Positions 8,344 through 17,408 of a stretch of 50,884 nt of DNA are shown here, piece by piece; the first letter of the stretch is position 1; the number at the start of each line of letters is the position of its first letter. The position numbers were made by a program, and so were the translations under genes. The stretch spans positions 1-50,884 of the forward strand of contig JAVYMA010000014.1 in assembly GCA_038740345.1 (NCBI GenBank), read 5' to 3'. The stretch is from Methanomassiliicoccales archaeon (GTDB lineage Archaea > Thermoplasmatota > Thermoplasmata > Methanomassiliicoccales > UBA472). Below the pieces are notes generated by a model. The model had not been told where the DNA came from and made no database searches. It saw only the letters and a program-made list of their open reading frames with translations.

Positions 8344-9279
8344 TCAAGGCTCCACGGCCCTTAAGCTTGTCAATTTGAAGTTGCCTTTCAGATGGGAAAG
8401 GTGCTCCTCGATGATGCTTCGCAGAGAATCCAAACCATCGCCCTTATACTTGGAGATGTCCGCCACCACGGCCATGGACATGGACTCGTAATAGATCAGC
8501 ACCTTGGTCTTGACCGACATGAGATTGATATCCTGATCCGCCAGGAGGGCCATGACCTCGCCAATGGCCCCTGGCCTGTCCGGGATGAGGAAGTCCATCT
8601 GCACCATCCGCAGGCCTTCCTTTAGGGGGCTGATGGACAATACCCAGGAGTCCTGGTCCGCCACCATTATCACGGGCGTGCCGTCCCTGACCCCCTCCAT
8701 CACTGCCAGGTACTCCGACGGTATCTCGAACTCCATGTTCCTGATAAGTCCAGGTCCCTTCTGCGCCCGTTTAACCGCCTTCACCTTTATGGTTGAGACG
8801 GAGGGAACCACGCCTTTGGTATAGCGGTCGTTGATCCGGGAATGCTCGATGAGCATGGAATCCACTTTAGATAGGGAGGCGGACCTCTGCCTTTTCAGGG
8901 CCTCGAACTCCTCCTTCAAAGACGCAGGCTCGCCATAATAGGATAGATCGACCATCATCTTCCAAACCATGCACACCTCTGATATCATGCTCAGGGAGAC
9001 CGAGTTCAAGATGTCGATGTTACGCTCACCCAAGAACTTGGCCACTTGGGCGCAAGCCCCAGGTACATCGATGAGGTAAAAGGTCACATTGCATATCTCC
9101 CTATAGTCCTCGGGGCCGATGGTGGAGAGCACGATCTCATGGCTTACATGGCCATTATGCTCATAACGGAACAAGGCGCTGAAGGCCTGACTGCCATCCA
9201 CTAGCCCCAACAGCCTACCAATCCGCTCAGGTATCCGCACCTTGGAGCGCTCGATCCTACCGAAATCATACAGCTGCAT
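8344..9279 (-). CDS. Protein with two ACT domains, probable regulatory protein
   Basis: This protein of about 311 residues has ACT-like segments around 70-110 (YLIDVPGACAQVAKFLGERN) and around 225-270 (MDFLIPDRPGAIGEVMALL), joined by a helical region. ACT domains bind small ligands, usually amino acids. No enzyme domain is recognisable. The ATG at 9279 is preferred over an upstream in-frame TTG at 9300. As first gene of the run that leads into birA and the carboxyltransferases it could sense a metabolite for the pathway, but that is inference. Confidence 0.7.
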   Translation of the reverse strand: MQLYDFGRIERSKVRIPERIGRLLGLVDGSQAFSALFRYEHNGHVSHEIVLSTIGPEDYREICNVTFYLIDVPGACAQVAKFLGERNIDILNSVSLSMISEVCMVWKMMVDLSYYGEPASLKEEFEALKRQRSASLSKVDSMLIEHSRINDRYTKGVVPSVSTIKVKAVKRAQKGPGLIRNMEFEIPSEYLAVMEGVRDGTPVIMVADQDSWVLSISPLKEGLRMVQMDFLIPDRPGAIGEVMALLADQDINLMSVKTKVLIYYESMSMAVVADISKYKGDGLDSLRSIIEEHLSHLKGNFKLTSLRAVEP

Positions 9280-9512
9280 CTTCTGACCAGCGGAACGCAA
9301 AGGGCTTTCGATTGATAAACGTTGTCATGGCCATGGTGCGGATCTAGCCATCTCCATCGTCATATAGAGGAATGGATGGTTGGATAGCATCTCGTTTCTC
9401 ACTCATTAGAATGAAGCCACCGGTGGATTCAAAAGATTGAAATATGCGAGTGTGTGTGCCCCTCGGACATAGGTAGAGCTATACTTAGTATCGGTCTACA
9501 TAGGAGGATAGC

Positions 9513-11000
9513 ATGGTGACTGAAGGTGAATCTGGCTTCAAGAGGGATGAGAGGCTGAGCTTGAAAGGGAACGGCATAATACTCGCCATACTGGCAGCCA
9601 TGGCCATGATGGTGATGTTCATAGAGATTATGCTGGTTCCTGCCTTGCCCCACATTGCCATGGAGTTCAGAGAGGATGCAGCCTGGGTATCGTGGGTGCT
9701 CTCCGCCTATCTCCTAAGCGGCGCAGTGGCCACGCTCCTTCTTGGCAGACTAGGTGATATCTATGGTAAGAAGAAGGTGATGATGGCCTCCCTGATCATA
9801 TATTGTGTGGGCCTGATAGGCTGCGCCCTCTCTTGGTCCATGGGGTCCCTGATAACCTTCAGGGCCATACAGGGTTTGGGGATGGGAGTATTCGTACTGG
9901 CCTTCGGCATAATCAGGGATACTTTCCCTACACGTCTGATTCCAGTTGCAATTGGCATGATCAGTGCTATGTTCTCCGTGGGGGTGAGCATAGGTCTGCT
10001 AGGCGGCGGTTTCATCGTATCCCAGCTCTCCTGGAGGGATGCCTTCTACGTGGTGGCTCCATTGATGATCGTCCTAACGGCCATGGTCTGGTGGCGCATC
10101 AAGGATGTAGCACGGCAGCAGGAGAAAGAAAGTGTCGATTTTATAGGCGCAATGCTTGTCAGCGGTGCGGTCCTCAGCTTGCTATTGGCATTGCAACAAG
10201 GACAGGACTGGGGCTGGACGGATTCGAGGATAATAAGCCTATTCGCCACTGCCGCATTCCTGACAATGGCTTTCGTGTTTTGGGAGACCAGGAAAGCGAG
10301 CATGCCTTTGGTTTCGATAGATCTCATGCGTGTCAGAGGCATCGCCGGGGCCAATGTTGCGGCCCTCTTCGTCGGCATGTCCATGTTCCTCCTGTTCCAG
10401 ACCTTGCCCTTCTTCCTCATGTCGCCGAAGGAGATCGGAGGATTCGGTGTGCAGGATGCCTTCATGATCGGCGTCTATATGTTTCCCAGCGCCCTGGCGC
10501 AGCTCATCTTCGCTCCTTTGGCGGGCAAATGGTCCAGATCGATAGGGGCAGACAAAATGCTCATCTCGGGATTGCTCATCCTTACGCTAGGAATGTTCCT
10601 GATATCCTTTTGGCACGAGGCGCTGTGGCAGGTCATGGTTAACGTGTTCATCGCAGGCCTAGGGCTAGGGTTCGCCATGGTATCGCTGATAAACGTGGTG
10701 GCTATGTCCTGCCCTAAGAGACAGTTCGGGGTGGCCTCGGGCATGAACACCTTGTTCCGGGTGGTGGGCGGGTCGATAGGACCAGTTCTGGGGTCGGTCA
10801 TCACCGCCTCCTTCATGGTCAACTATTTCCCTCCTGGGAGTCCATTCCCTATTCAATTGCCGGGGGAGACAGGCTATACCATGGTCTTCATGGTCGCGGG
10901 GCTCATCGCCTTCATCGGTGCGATGATATGTGCGCTGATGCGTCCAGGGAAAGGAGCATGCTTTGAGGAAGAGTCACCGGCCGTGGGAGCGGAGGCATGA
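9513..11000 (+). CDS. MFS multidrug-type exporter, DHA2 (14-helix) family
   Basis: The 495-residue membrane protein has about 14 hydrophobic segments and the MFS loop motif GRLGDIYGKKK near residues 78-88. The motif-C-like GGGFIVSQLSWRDAFYV near 167-183 is typical of drug:H+ antiporters. A perfect Shine-Dalgarno AGGAGG (9502-9507) precedes ATG 9513. The last four bases overlap the PadR gene (ATGA), so the exporter and regulator are translationally coupled. The following ABC exporter on the same strand makes this a two-exporter efflux operon. The substrate cannot be read from the sequence. Confidence 0.9.
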   Translation: MVTEGESGFKRDERLSLKGNGIILAILAAMAMMVMFIEIMLVPALPHIAMEFREDAAWVSWVLSAYLLSGAVATLLLGRLGDIYGKKKVMMASLIIYCVGLIGCALSWSMGSLITFRAIQGLGMGVFVLAFGIIRDTFPTRLIPVAIGMISAMFSVGVSIGLLGGGFIVSQLSWRDAFYVVAPLMIVLTAMVWWRIKDVARQQEKESVDFIGAMLVSGAVLSLLLALQQGQDWGWTDSRIISLFATAAFLTMAFVFWETRKASMPLVSIDLMRVRGIAGANVAALFVGMSMFLLFQTLPFFLMSPKEIGGFGVQDAFMIGVYMFPSALAQLIFAPLAGKWSRSIGADKMLISGLLILTLGMFLISFWHEALWQVMVNVFIAGLGLGFAMVSLINVVAMSCPKRQFGVASGMNTLFRVVGGSIGPVLGSVITASFMVNYFPPGSPFPIQLPGETGYTMVFMVAGLIAFIGAMICALMRPGKGACFEEESPAVGAEA

Positions 11001-11530
11001 TTGGCAAGGGACACGTGTATAAGGGGAATCGCATCAGCCCTTCGCAATTCCTCATGCTGGTGGTACTGCGCAAGGGGCCCATGTACGGCTATGAGGTGCT
11101 GAAGCGCCTGCGAGAGGAATTCTCTGGCCTGTGGGAGCCGCAGAGCGGAGCGGTGTACCCGGCGCTGAAGAAGCTGGAGGAGCATGGGCTCCTGCGCTCG
11201 GAGCGTAAGGAAGACAAGGATTATTACGCCCTGTCAACGGAGGGCGAGCAGTGGTTGAAGGATAGGCTGGCGAGCATCTCCAGCGATGTGCTCTTCATGG
11301 CTCGCTATTTTCAGGTGATAGGTGAAGCGGCGGGCGAGAACGCACCCCGCGAAAGCCGAACATTGGATCCAAGCACCCTCCCACCCCACCTTGCTCACCT
11401 CATGGCTGAGGAGATGGATCTCCCGGATCGCTTGAAGCACCTGAAGAAGATGAGGGCCATGCTGTCCCAAGGAGTGGCAGAAATGGACAAGGAGATCGCG
11501 AGGCTGGAAGGATGCCTGAAGGAGAGATAA
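10997..11530 (+). CDS. PadR family transcriptional regulator
   Basis: The 177-residue protein has a winged helix at about 12-90 with the PadR pattern: SQFLMLVVLRKGPMYGYEVL, then GAVYPALKKLEEHGLL and DYYALSTEGEQWL. A C-terminal helical part (about 130-177) should mediate dimerisation. PadR proteins usually repress adjacent efflux genes and are released by the exported compound. The gene starts inside the MFS stop codon and ends one base before the ABC ATPase gene. No palindromic operator was identified with confidence upstream of 9513. Confidence 0.92.
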   Translation: MIGKGHVYKGNRISPSQFLMLVVLRKGPMYGYEVLKRLREEFSGLWEPQSGAVYPALKKLEEHGLLRSERKEDKDYYALSTEGEQWLKDRLASISSDVLFMARYFQVIGEAAGENAPRESRTLDPSTLPPHLAHLMAEEMDLPDRLKHLKKMRAMLSQGVAEMDKEIARLEGCLKER

Positions 11531-11531
11531 T

Positions 11532-12539
11532 ATGACTGCTATCATTGAGGTCAGGGACCTGGTAAAGGTGTTCGATGGTAAGATACGAGCTGTGGACGGC
11601 ATATCCTTCGATGTAGAGGAAGGCGAGATCTTCGGCTTTCTCGGTCCCAACGGAGCGGGCAAGAGCACGACCATCAACATCCTGGTGACTCTTCTACGCC
11701 CCACCAGTGGCTCGGCGAAAGTCCTCGGCATGGATGTGGTGAAGGAGGCGAAGAAGGTGCGCCAGGTGATCGGCTTGGTGCCTCAGGACCTCACCGTGGA
11801 CGATGATCTATCTGGCAGGGAGAACATGATGCTCCAGGCAGATCTTTATAATGTGGATAAGAAGGAAGCCCATGCCCGCATAGATGAGCTCCTTAGGCTG
11901 GTTAAATTGGAGGACGCAGCCGATCGCCTGGTGAAGACTTATTCCGGCGGGATGCGCAAGCGGTTAGAGCTAGCGGAAGGCCTGATACATCGGCCGAAGG
12001 TGCTTTTCCTGGACGAACCAACTTTAGGCCTGGACATTCAGACCAGAGCGACCATGTGGGAGCACATCCGGAAGCTGAAGACGGAGCATAATATGACCGT
12101 GTTCATGACCACGCATTACTTGGAGGAAGCGGACAGCCTATGTGACCGCATCGGCATAATCGACCTTGGGAGGCTCATGGCGCTGGATTCGCCCGAGACG
12201 CTGAAGCGCTCTCTAGGAGGAGACGTGATCCAGATGTCGGTGGACGGGGGGTTGGATGTGACCCCTGCCATCAGGTCCGTCCCTGGCGTGGTGGACGTGA
12301 GGAAGGAAGGTTCTGAATACCGGGTGAAGGTCCTGAAGGGTGAAACAGCTATGGCCGCGGTGCTTAAGGCGGTCATTGAAGCAGGGGGCAACGTGAGCTC
12401 CGTCTCCTTGCAAAGGCCGAATATGGATCAAGTCTTCTTGGAGTATACGGGGCGTTCGCTAAGAGACGCAGAACAAACGCAGGGCAGCAGCATCGGGGAA
12501 AGGGTGGCCCGCAGCCGCATGGCGCAGAGGAGGCATTGA
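11532..12539 (+). CDS. ABC-2 type exporter ATP-binding protein (DrrA-like)
   Basis: The 335-residue ATPase has Walker A GPNGAGKST near 37-45, the signature YSGGMRKRLELAEGL near 137-151, and Walker B VLFLDEPTLGLD near 157-168, followed by the H-loop in TTHYLEEAD. The roughly 100-residue C-terminal extension (about 225-335) is typical of daunorubicin-resistance-type exporters. It pairs with the ABC-2 permease that follows and belongs to the PadR-linked operon. Confidence 0.95.
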   Translation: MTAIIEVRDLVKVFDGKIRAVDGISFDVEEGEIFGFLGPNGAGKSTTINILVTLLRPTSGSAKVLGMDVVKEAKKVRQVIGLVPQDLTVDDDLSGRENMMLQADLYNVDKKEAHARIDELLRLVKLEDAADRLVKTYSGGMRKRLELAEGLIHRPKVLFLDEPTLGLDIQTRATMWEHIRKLKTEHNMTVFMTTHYLEEADSLCDRIGIIDLGRLMALDSPETLKRSLGGDVIQMSVDGGLDVTPAIRSVPGVVDVRKEGSEYRVKVLKGETAMAAVLKAVIEAGGNVSSVSLQRPNMDQVFLEYTGRSLRDAEQTQGSSIGERVARSRMAQRRH

Positions 12540-12541
12540 GC

Positions 12542-13366
12542 ATGTTGCGAGAGATGTGGGCTCTGTACGTCAGGGAGATGAAGCATTGGTATCGCATAAA
12601 AATACAGATTTTTATGGCGCTCATCCAACCTATCGTGTGGCTGGGACTCTTTGGCCAGTCCTTCAACATCACTAACCTTGTCCCTCCTGGCATTCCTGGC
12701 TTCGATCCTGCTCTGCTGCTATCAGGCGCGCCGGATTACTTCTCATATCTAGCCACGGGTATGCTGGCTGTGATCGCGCTCTTCACCACCATGTTCGCAG
12801 GTATGTCCTTGGTTTGGGACCGCAGGTTCGGCTTCCTGACCAAGCTGAGGGTGTCGCCCATCCCCCGAGGCGTGGTGCCCATATCGCGCATGAATTCGGC
12901 GGTGACCAGAGCCGTGATACAAGCGCTCATCGTGCTCTTGATCGCGTTGGGGTTCGCTTATGTTCCCGGGCTGGTGGGCTTGTCCCTCAGCCCTAGCTTC
13001 AATGTGTTGGATTTTCTAGGCATAGTGGCGGTGTTAATACTCCTAGCCACAGGCTTCGCCTGCATCTTCATCACCGTGGCACTCGCGGTCGAGAACCAGG
13101 ACACCCTGTTCGGCCTCATCAACCTCCTCAATCTTCCCGTGATGTTCGCCTCCGCTGCCCTTCTCCCCCTCAGCCTGATGCCCAGCTGGCTTCAAGGCGT
13201 AGCCAAGGTGAATCCTCTGACCTGGGCTGCGGATGCGTGCAGGACATTCGCCTTCCATAATACCAACCCTATCTTCCCCGTGTGGCAAGAGGTTCTCATG
13301 CTCCTCGCCTTCGCCTCGTTCATGATCGGCGTGACGGTGGTCTCGGCCAAGAGGTTGTTGGATTGA
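12542..13366 (+). CDS. ABC-2 type exporter permease
   Basis: This membrane protein of about 274 residues has six hydrophobic segments and the ABC-2 pattern: a YVREMKHWYRIKIQ lead-in helix, then ALIQPIVWLGLFG. The C-terminal VNPLTWAADACRTFAF resembles the conserved NPLTYAVDALR motif of DrrB-type permeases. ATG 12542 has AGGAGG eight bases upstream (12528-12533); an in-frame TTG at 12536 overlaps the ATPase stop and is less likely. It forms the channel of the exporter and ends the efflux operon. Confidence 0.92.
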   Translation: MLREMWALYVREMKHWYRIKIQIFMALIQPIVWLGLFGQSFNITNLVPPGIPGFDPALLLSGAPDYFSYLATGMLAVIALFTTMFAGMSLVWDRRFGFLTKLRVSPIPRGVVPISRMNSAVTRAVIQALIVLLIALGFAYVPGLVGLSLSPSFNVLDFLGIVAVLILLATGFACIFITVALAVENQDTLFGLINLLNLPVMFASAALLPLSLMPSWLQGVAKVNPLTWAADACRTFAFHNTNPIFPVWQEVLMLLAFASFMIGVTVVSAKRLLD

Positions 13367-13423
13367 GTTAAATCATGGTAACATAAAGGAAAATGCATGT
13401 AGAGCTGCTCTAATACTTCCCCT

Positions 13424-14218
13424 TCATCTTTTTATGAGTTTCTGCTTTAATTGGGATACTGCCTGCTTCACATCCTCGATTCCTTCCATGTCGAATATTG
13501 CCATCCCCTCCAGATCTGCCCTGGTTAGATGGTCATTGCGGGGGATTACGGCTAAAAGCTCGAGGCCCATCTCTTCAAGCCGTCGGGCTACCTCTTCCAT
13601 CTCCTTGGACGAGGAGACTTTATTGGCCACTGCTGCCACCCTCATGATGCCCAGTTCCTTCGCCAGCTTCAGGATAGAGGCGGCAGCCTCTAGCGCTCTC
13701 GCACCAGGCTCCACCACGATGAGCATGACGTCCACAGCGCGTGCCGTCCCTCTACCTAAGTGCTCTAAGCCCGCTTCCATGTCCATGAGGACTATCTCAT
13801 CCTCCTCCAACAGCAGGTGGTCCATGACGCGGCGCAGCAATGTCGACTCGGGGCAGAAGCATCCTTCACCAGCATGGCGTATAGTCCCTAAGACGAGCAC
13901 CTCCACCTTATCCGGTCCTTCGACGGACAGCGTTTCTGTGAGGTCACTCACCTTCGGATTCATCCTAAACATGCCTCCAGGCCCGCTGCCTGGTCTAACG
14001 CCAGTCCTCTCTTCTATCAGATCTAGCATAGTGGAGAGAGGTCTCATCTTCTCCCTCTCTAGAGGAGGTATGCCTACTGCCACTGCTAACGAAGGTGAAG
14101 GATCCGCGTCCACTGCTAGCACCTTGACACCCTCCCTAGCTAACATTCTGGCGAGAAGCGCCACTACGGTGGTCTTGCCCACACCTCCTTTTCCTGAGAC
14201 AGCGATCTTCAATGCCAT
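13424..14218 (-). CDS. cooC: CooC/MinD family ATPase for nickel insertion
   Basis: This protein of about 264 residues begins MALKIAVSGKGGVGKTT, the deviant Walker A of the MinD/CooC group, followed by VDADPSPSLAVAVG (Walker A'). It includes EGCFCPE near residue 120; paired cysteines here bind metal in CooC dimers. CooC supports nickel loading of carbon monoxide dehydrogenase. The start at 14218 is one base after the cooT stop; an upstream in-frame start at 14299 would run through cooT and is rejected. No CODH gene is in the window, so its client is encoded elsewhere. Confidence 0.85.
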   Translation of the reverse strand: MALKIAVSGKGGVGKTTVVALLARMLAREGVKVLAVDADPSPSLAVAVGIPPLEREKMRPLSTMLDLIEERTGVRPGSGPGGMFRMNPKVSDLTETLSVEGPDKVEVLVLGTIRHAGEGCFCPESTLLRRVMDHLLLEEDEIVLMDMEAGLEHLGRGTARAVDVMLIVVEPGARALEAAASILKLAKELGIMRVAAVANKVSSSKEMEEVARRLEEMGLELLAVIPRNDHLTRADLEGMAIFDMEGIEDVKQAVSQLKQKLIKR

Positions 14219-14219
14219 T

Positions 14220-14411
14220 TCACTCCCTCTCGAAGACGATGCCATGACTGAGAAAATTTGCCTCCTTGAAGCGCACCCGTTCCAGCACCACCCTTTCACC
14301 TATGATGCTGGTACATATGACATCGTGGCCCTCAGAGACTATCCTGGCAACGTCTCTCAACATCTCCTTTACCTCTCCCTTCTGCTCCAGGAAGACGATG
14401 GATTCGCACAT
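14220..14411 (-). CDS. cooT: CooT family nickel-binding protein
   Basis: The 63-residue protein starts MCESIVFL, matching the CooT family, in which Cys2 binds Ni(II) at the dimer interface. The rest is a small beta-rich fold with the pattern VARIVSEGHDVICTSIIGE and HGIVFE at the end. It is directly upstream of the cooC-like ATPase on the same strand. Together they suggest nickel trafficking for a CODH or acetyl-CoA synthase encoded elsewhere. The family call is firm for so short a protein because the N-terminus and length both match. Confidence 0.8.
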   Translation of the reverse strand: MCESIVFLEQKGEVKEMLRDVARIVSEGHDVICTSIIGERVVLERVRFKEANFLSHGIVFERE

Positions 14412-14455
14412 GAAACGCTGACGTGGACCAATGATACTTAATCCTTGTGAAAAAT

Positions 14456-14920
14456 TCAGAGCTTTGTCTGGGCCGGGTCCTGGCGCGCCTGTTGCACATA
14501 CGCCGGCTCCGCATCCTCAGCATTGAATATGTAGCGCGTGGGTACCTTCCTCCTTACCCCCGTCCAATAGCCGCAGAACCGACAGCGATAGCCAAGCGTC
14601 ACCTTCCCATCGAATATGGTCCTGTTCTGGATGCGCTGCATGCGCTTCCTGCCGCATACTGGGCAAGGTGACTTACGGCTCCTCTCCTCGATCTCGCGCG
14701 TCTGTATCTCTACCTTTGCGAGCCTGCTACCCAAGGCCACACGCCTAACCCTCTCTTCCGAGACGGCATAAGATGGGTCTATCCGTCTCAGCCTGAGGTT
14801 TACGAGCTCAGCCAGCTTGGCCTGGGAGTCCACCGTCCTTTGCTCTCGGAGAGCCTCCTTTATGGCCAGGGCCAAGATGTCCGCCTTGGGTATCTTGTAG
14901 CTCATCGGCCCTCGATACAT
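14456..14920 (-). CDS. Conserved archaeal zinc-ribbon protein of unknown function
   Basis: The 154-residue protein has an N-terminal helical region (about 10-80) rich in Arg and Glu, then a zinc ribbon with CPVCGRKR near 86 and CRFCGYW near 117. The TATA box at 14943-14952 lies about 27 bases before ATG 14920, so translation probably starts there as a leaderless mRNA; a second ATG is at 14905. The ribbon suggests a nucleic-acid or ribosome-associated role, but I do not recognise a specific function. Confidence 0.7.
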   Translation of the reverse strand: MYRGPMSYKIPKADILALAIKEALREQRTVDSQAKLAELVNLRLRRIDPSYAVSEERVRRVALGSRLAKVEIQTREIEERSRKSPCPVCGRKRMQRIQNRTIFDGKVTLGYRCRFCGYWTGVRRKVPTRYIFNAEDAEPAYVQQARQDPAQTKL

Positions 14921-14942
14921 TTTAGAATACAGATAATTTTCC

Positions 14943-15042
14943 TTATATATATCAGAGTCCTGGATGTAATAGGCCGCAGAAGCAAGTGAGGATTCTCAAA
15001 ATGCACTTATAGCCGCCCCGGCAATCTTTTGGCGGTGAGTCG
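14943..15042. promoter_or_regulatory. Divergent promoters for the zinc-ribbon gene and the cpgS-like gene
   Basis: On the minus strand, the TATA box GATATATATAAGG (centre about 14947) serves the zinc-ribbon gene. On the plus strand, CTTATAG (15006-15012) and a GGCGGTGAG Shine-Dalgarno (15031-15039) serve ATG 15043. Confidence 0.6.
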
Positions 15043-16386
15043 ATGAGAAGATGCAAGGTTATAATCATGGGTGCGGCAGGGAGGGACTTTCACAATTTCA
15101 ACACTTTCTTCCGCGACAACGATCGCTATGAGGTGGTGGCATTCACCGCAGCGCAGATACCGAACATAGAGGATAGGAAATATCCCGCTGAGCTAGCGGG
15201 AAGATTATACCCTGATGGTATACCCATCAGGCCAGAGGAGGAACTTGTAGACCTGATAAGAGAGCACGGCGTGGAGCAAGTGGTATTTGCCTATTCCGAT
15301 ATTTCCCACATTGACCTAATGCACAAGGCCTCATTAGTGCTAGCCCATGGAGCGGACTTCCGCCTGATGGGGAACTCTCGCATCGTTTTAAAGTCCATAG
15401 TGCCAGTCATCTCCGTTTGCGCCGTGCGCACTGGCTCAGGCAAGAGTCAGACCACGCGCAAGATATGCCGCTTGCTGCGCTCCAAAGGCTTGAGGGTGGT
15501 GGCTGTGCGCCATCCCATGCCCTATGGCGACCTAGCGAGGCAGGCTATACAAAGATTCGCTTCCTATGATGATCTGGACAATCATGACTGCACGATAGAG
15601 GAGCGGGAGGAGTATGAGCCTCTAATAGATAACGGCATAGTGGTCTATGCGGGCGTGGACTACGAGCACATCCTGAGGGAGGCGGAAAAGGAAGCGGATG
15701 TCATAGTCTGGGATGGAGGCAACAACGACATGTCCTTCTACGCCTCCGATCTTTACATAGTGGTGGCCGATCCGCACCGTCCTGGCCATGAATTGCTGTA
15801 TCACCCTGGAGAGGCCAATGTGCGGAGGGCGGATGTGATCATAATAAATAAAGTTCAGACCGCGGACCGGCAGGACATATTGAAGGTCAGGGAGACTGTG
15901 AACCTGCTCAATCCAAAGGCGTTGGTGATAGAGGCCGCCTCCCCTATCTCGGTGGATGACCCCTCCATGATAAGGGGAAAAAGAGTGCTGGTGGTAGAGG
16001 ACGGCCCCACCCTTACCCACGGGGAGATGACTTATGGTGCAGGGACGATAGCGGCAGAGGACTTTGGCGCTCTGGAGCTGGTGGATCCCAGGCCTTATGC
16101 CGTGGGCTCCATCGCTGAGACCTTCGCCAAATATCCCCATCTGAGGAATCTTCTGCCTGCCATGGGCTACGGGCAGGAACAGGTGAGGGAGTTGGAGGAA
16201 ACTATAAACCGCGCCAACTGTGACGTCGTTGTCTCAGGGACCCCAGTGGATTTGCGGAGGGTCATCAAGGTCAACAAACCAGTGGTTCGGGTGCGTTATG
16301 AGCTGGAGGAGATAGGGCATCCGAACTTGGAAGAGATATTGAACATGCACATGGGCGACAAGCTAAATCTCCGAGCTAGCAGGTAG
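15043..16386 (+). CDS. Cyclic 2,3-diphosphoglycerate synthetase family GTPase/ATPase
   Basis: The 447-residue protein has an N-terminal Rossmann-like segment (KVIIMGAAGRDFHNFN), a P-loop near 132-140 (VRTGSGKSQTTR), and later DVIVWDGGNND and VDPRPYAVGSIAETFAKYP. This layout and length match the family named after cyclic 2,3-diphosphoglycerate synthetase of methanogens, which makes a thermoprotectant and phosphate store. Most family members are uncharacterised and occur widely in archaea, so the biochemical role is uncertain. It is a single-gene unit with its own TATA box and Shine-Dalgarno. Confidence 0.8.
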   Translation: MRRCKVIIMGAAGRDFHNFNTFFRDNDRYEVVAFTAAQIPNIEDRKYPAELAGRLYPDGIPIRPEEELVDLIREHGVEQVVFAYSDISHIDLMHKASLVLAHGADFRLMGNSRIVLKSIVPVISVCAVRTGSGKSQTTRKICRLLRSKGLRVVAVRHPMPYGDLARQAIQRFASYDDLDNHDCTIEEREEYEPLIDNGIVVYAGVDYEHILREAEKEADVIVWDGGNNDMSFYASDLYIVVADPHRPGHELLYHPGEANVRRADVIIINKVQTADRQDILKVRETVNLLNPKALVIEAASPISVDDPSMIRGKRVLVVEDGPTLTHGEMTYGAGTIAAEDFGALELVDPRPYAVGSIAETFAKYPHLRNLLPAMGYGQEQVRELEETINRANCDVVVSGTPVDLRRVIKVNKPVVRVRYELEEIGHPNLEEILNMHMGDKLNLRASR

Positions 16387-16533
16387 GGCTCTCACTTGTC
16401 GTCGAGTAATGAGGTCCATGAATATTGTTTATTGGCGCTCCTCATATTCAGCATATGCCGTTGAATCTTGACTATTATTGTAGAGCAGCAGCTCTTACTC
16501 TTATCTTCCCCTTTGCTTTCCACTCTCTTAATC

Positions 16534-16540
16534 CTTATAA
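16534..16540 (+). promoter_or_regulatory. Probable TATA box of tRNA-Leu
   Basis: CTTATAA lies 46 bases before the mature tRNA 5' end, leaving room for a short 5' leader. It is the only good TATA-like element in the 200 bases between the cpgS-like gene and the tRNA. Confidence 0.5.
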
Positions 16541-16585
16541 CTTCAGAATAAATGAAATAGGAAACCGTTCATGTGGGGAGAGTAT

Positions 16586-16672
16586 GCGGGGGTAGCCAAG
16601 CATGGCCAACGGCGCAGGACTTAAGATCCTGTCCTTAGTGGTTCGAGCGTTCAAATCGCTCCCCCCGCACCA
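16586..16672 (+). tRNA. tRNA-Leu (anticodon UAA), CCA encoded
   Basis: The acceptor stem GCGGGGG (16586-16592) pairs with CCCCCGC (16662-16668). The anticodon stem is CAGGA/TCCTG around the loop CTTAAGA, giving anticodon TAA. The T arm is GAGCG-TTCAAAT-CGCTC. The long variable arm (about 13-14 bases) fits a class II leucine tRNA. Discriminator A16669 is followed by CCA at 16670-16672. No intron is seen. Confidence 0.97.
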
Positions 16673-16997
16673 ATTTTTGGCCTTAGTTCGGGAAACCATA
16701 TTTGCATGCACAGTTCTTCACACGGTGGGTATGTTTTCAACATTTAACAAAATGTAGATTAGATATTAAGTGGAAAGAAGGCTTAGCAATTGGGTTGGAT
16801 GGAGAAATCTGCTAATTGCAGTTGATACGACTCACCGTCGAGAGCAGGTAAGAAATATTGCAAGCGCTGCGATAACAGTGTGATGGACCTACGCTTCTTT
16901 TATGCGCTTGATACGCTCTGAAGACCCCCTTCAACCCAAACCAACTTCCCTGCATCCATAATCAGGGCCTCAGGTCCTAGCTTACCGAGATAACGAT
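16673..16997. other. Non-coding stretch after tRNA-Leu
   Basis: A short T-run (ATTTTTGG) directly after CCA may end the tRNA transcript. Beyond it I see no convincing gene, repeat or promoter. Confidence 0.4.
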
Positions 16998-17408
16998 GTG
17001 AACTCTGACCAATTAGAGCCAAATATGCTGACGATATCCTTGAAGCGAGGCTGGGTTGTGTCGGCGCTGTTGTTTGTCATTATCGGATTCATGAGCTTTG
17101 TTCTCCTATTGGTTATATCCGTTCTGGATGAGAATGTGTTTGCGGCCTCCTCGCTATGCCATACTTGGACATCCACATGACTTTTCAAGGATGGTGCGCC
17201 GCAAAAAGTCGATTCCATAAGCCTGACGTTCAACCCCGATGGCAGCTACCGTGTATTCCTGGATACGCCAACCGCCCACTGTCAAATAATTTACCGGAAA
17301 TGGAATGTATTGGAACGCAAGCTAGAGTTCTATACGCGCTTGTTTCTCATAGAAGCTCTTATGTGCATGCTGGATTTTCCACAGAAGGTGGGGGAGTGTC
17401 TCTTCTGA
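16998..17408 (+). pseudogene. Probable decayed gene for a small membrane-anchored protein, interrupted by TGA
   Basis: A GTG-started frame encodes 60 residues with one clear transmembrane segment (VVSALLFVIIGFMSFVLLLV) and stops at TGA 17178-17180. The same frame stays open for another 75 codons to 17408 and reads like genuine protein, including SISLTFNPDGSYRVFLD. The simplest view is a membrane-anchored protein inactivated by one nonsense change. A second upstream frameshift or a sequencing error cannot be excluded. The downstream part has no recognisable family. Selenocysteine recoding is unlikely because there is no catalytic-site context. Confidence 0.45.

Noticed and set aside
14219-14299. 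CooC start at 14299
   Set aside because: It would read through the cooT gene; the P-loop start MALKIAVSGKGG at 14218 fits the family.
17178-17180. TGA as a selenocysteine codon
   Set aside because: No catalytic-site context and no selenocysteine element was recognised.
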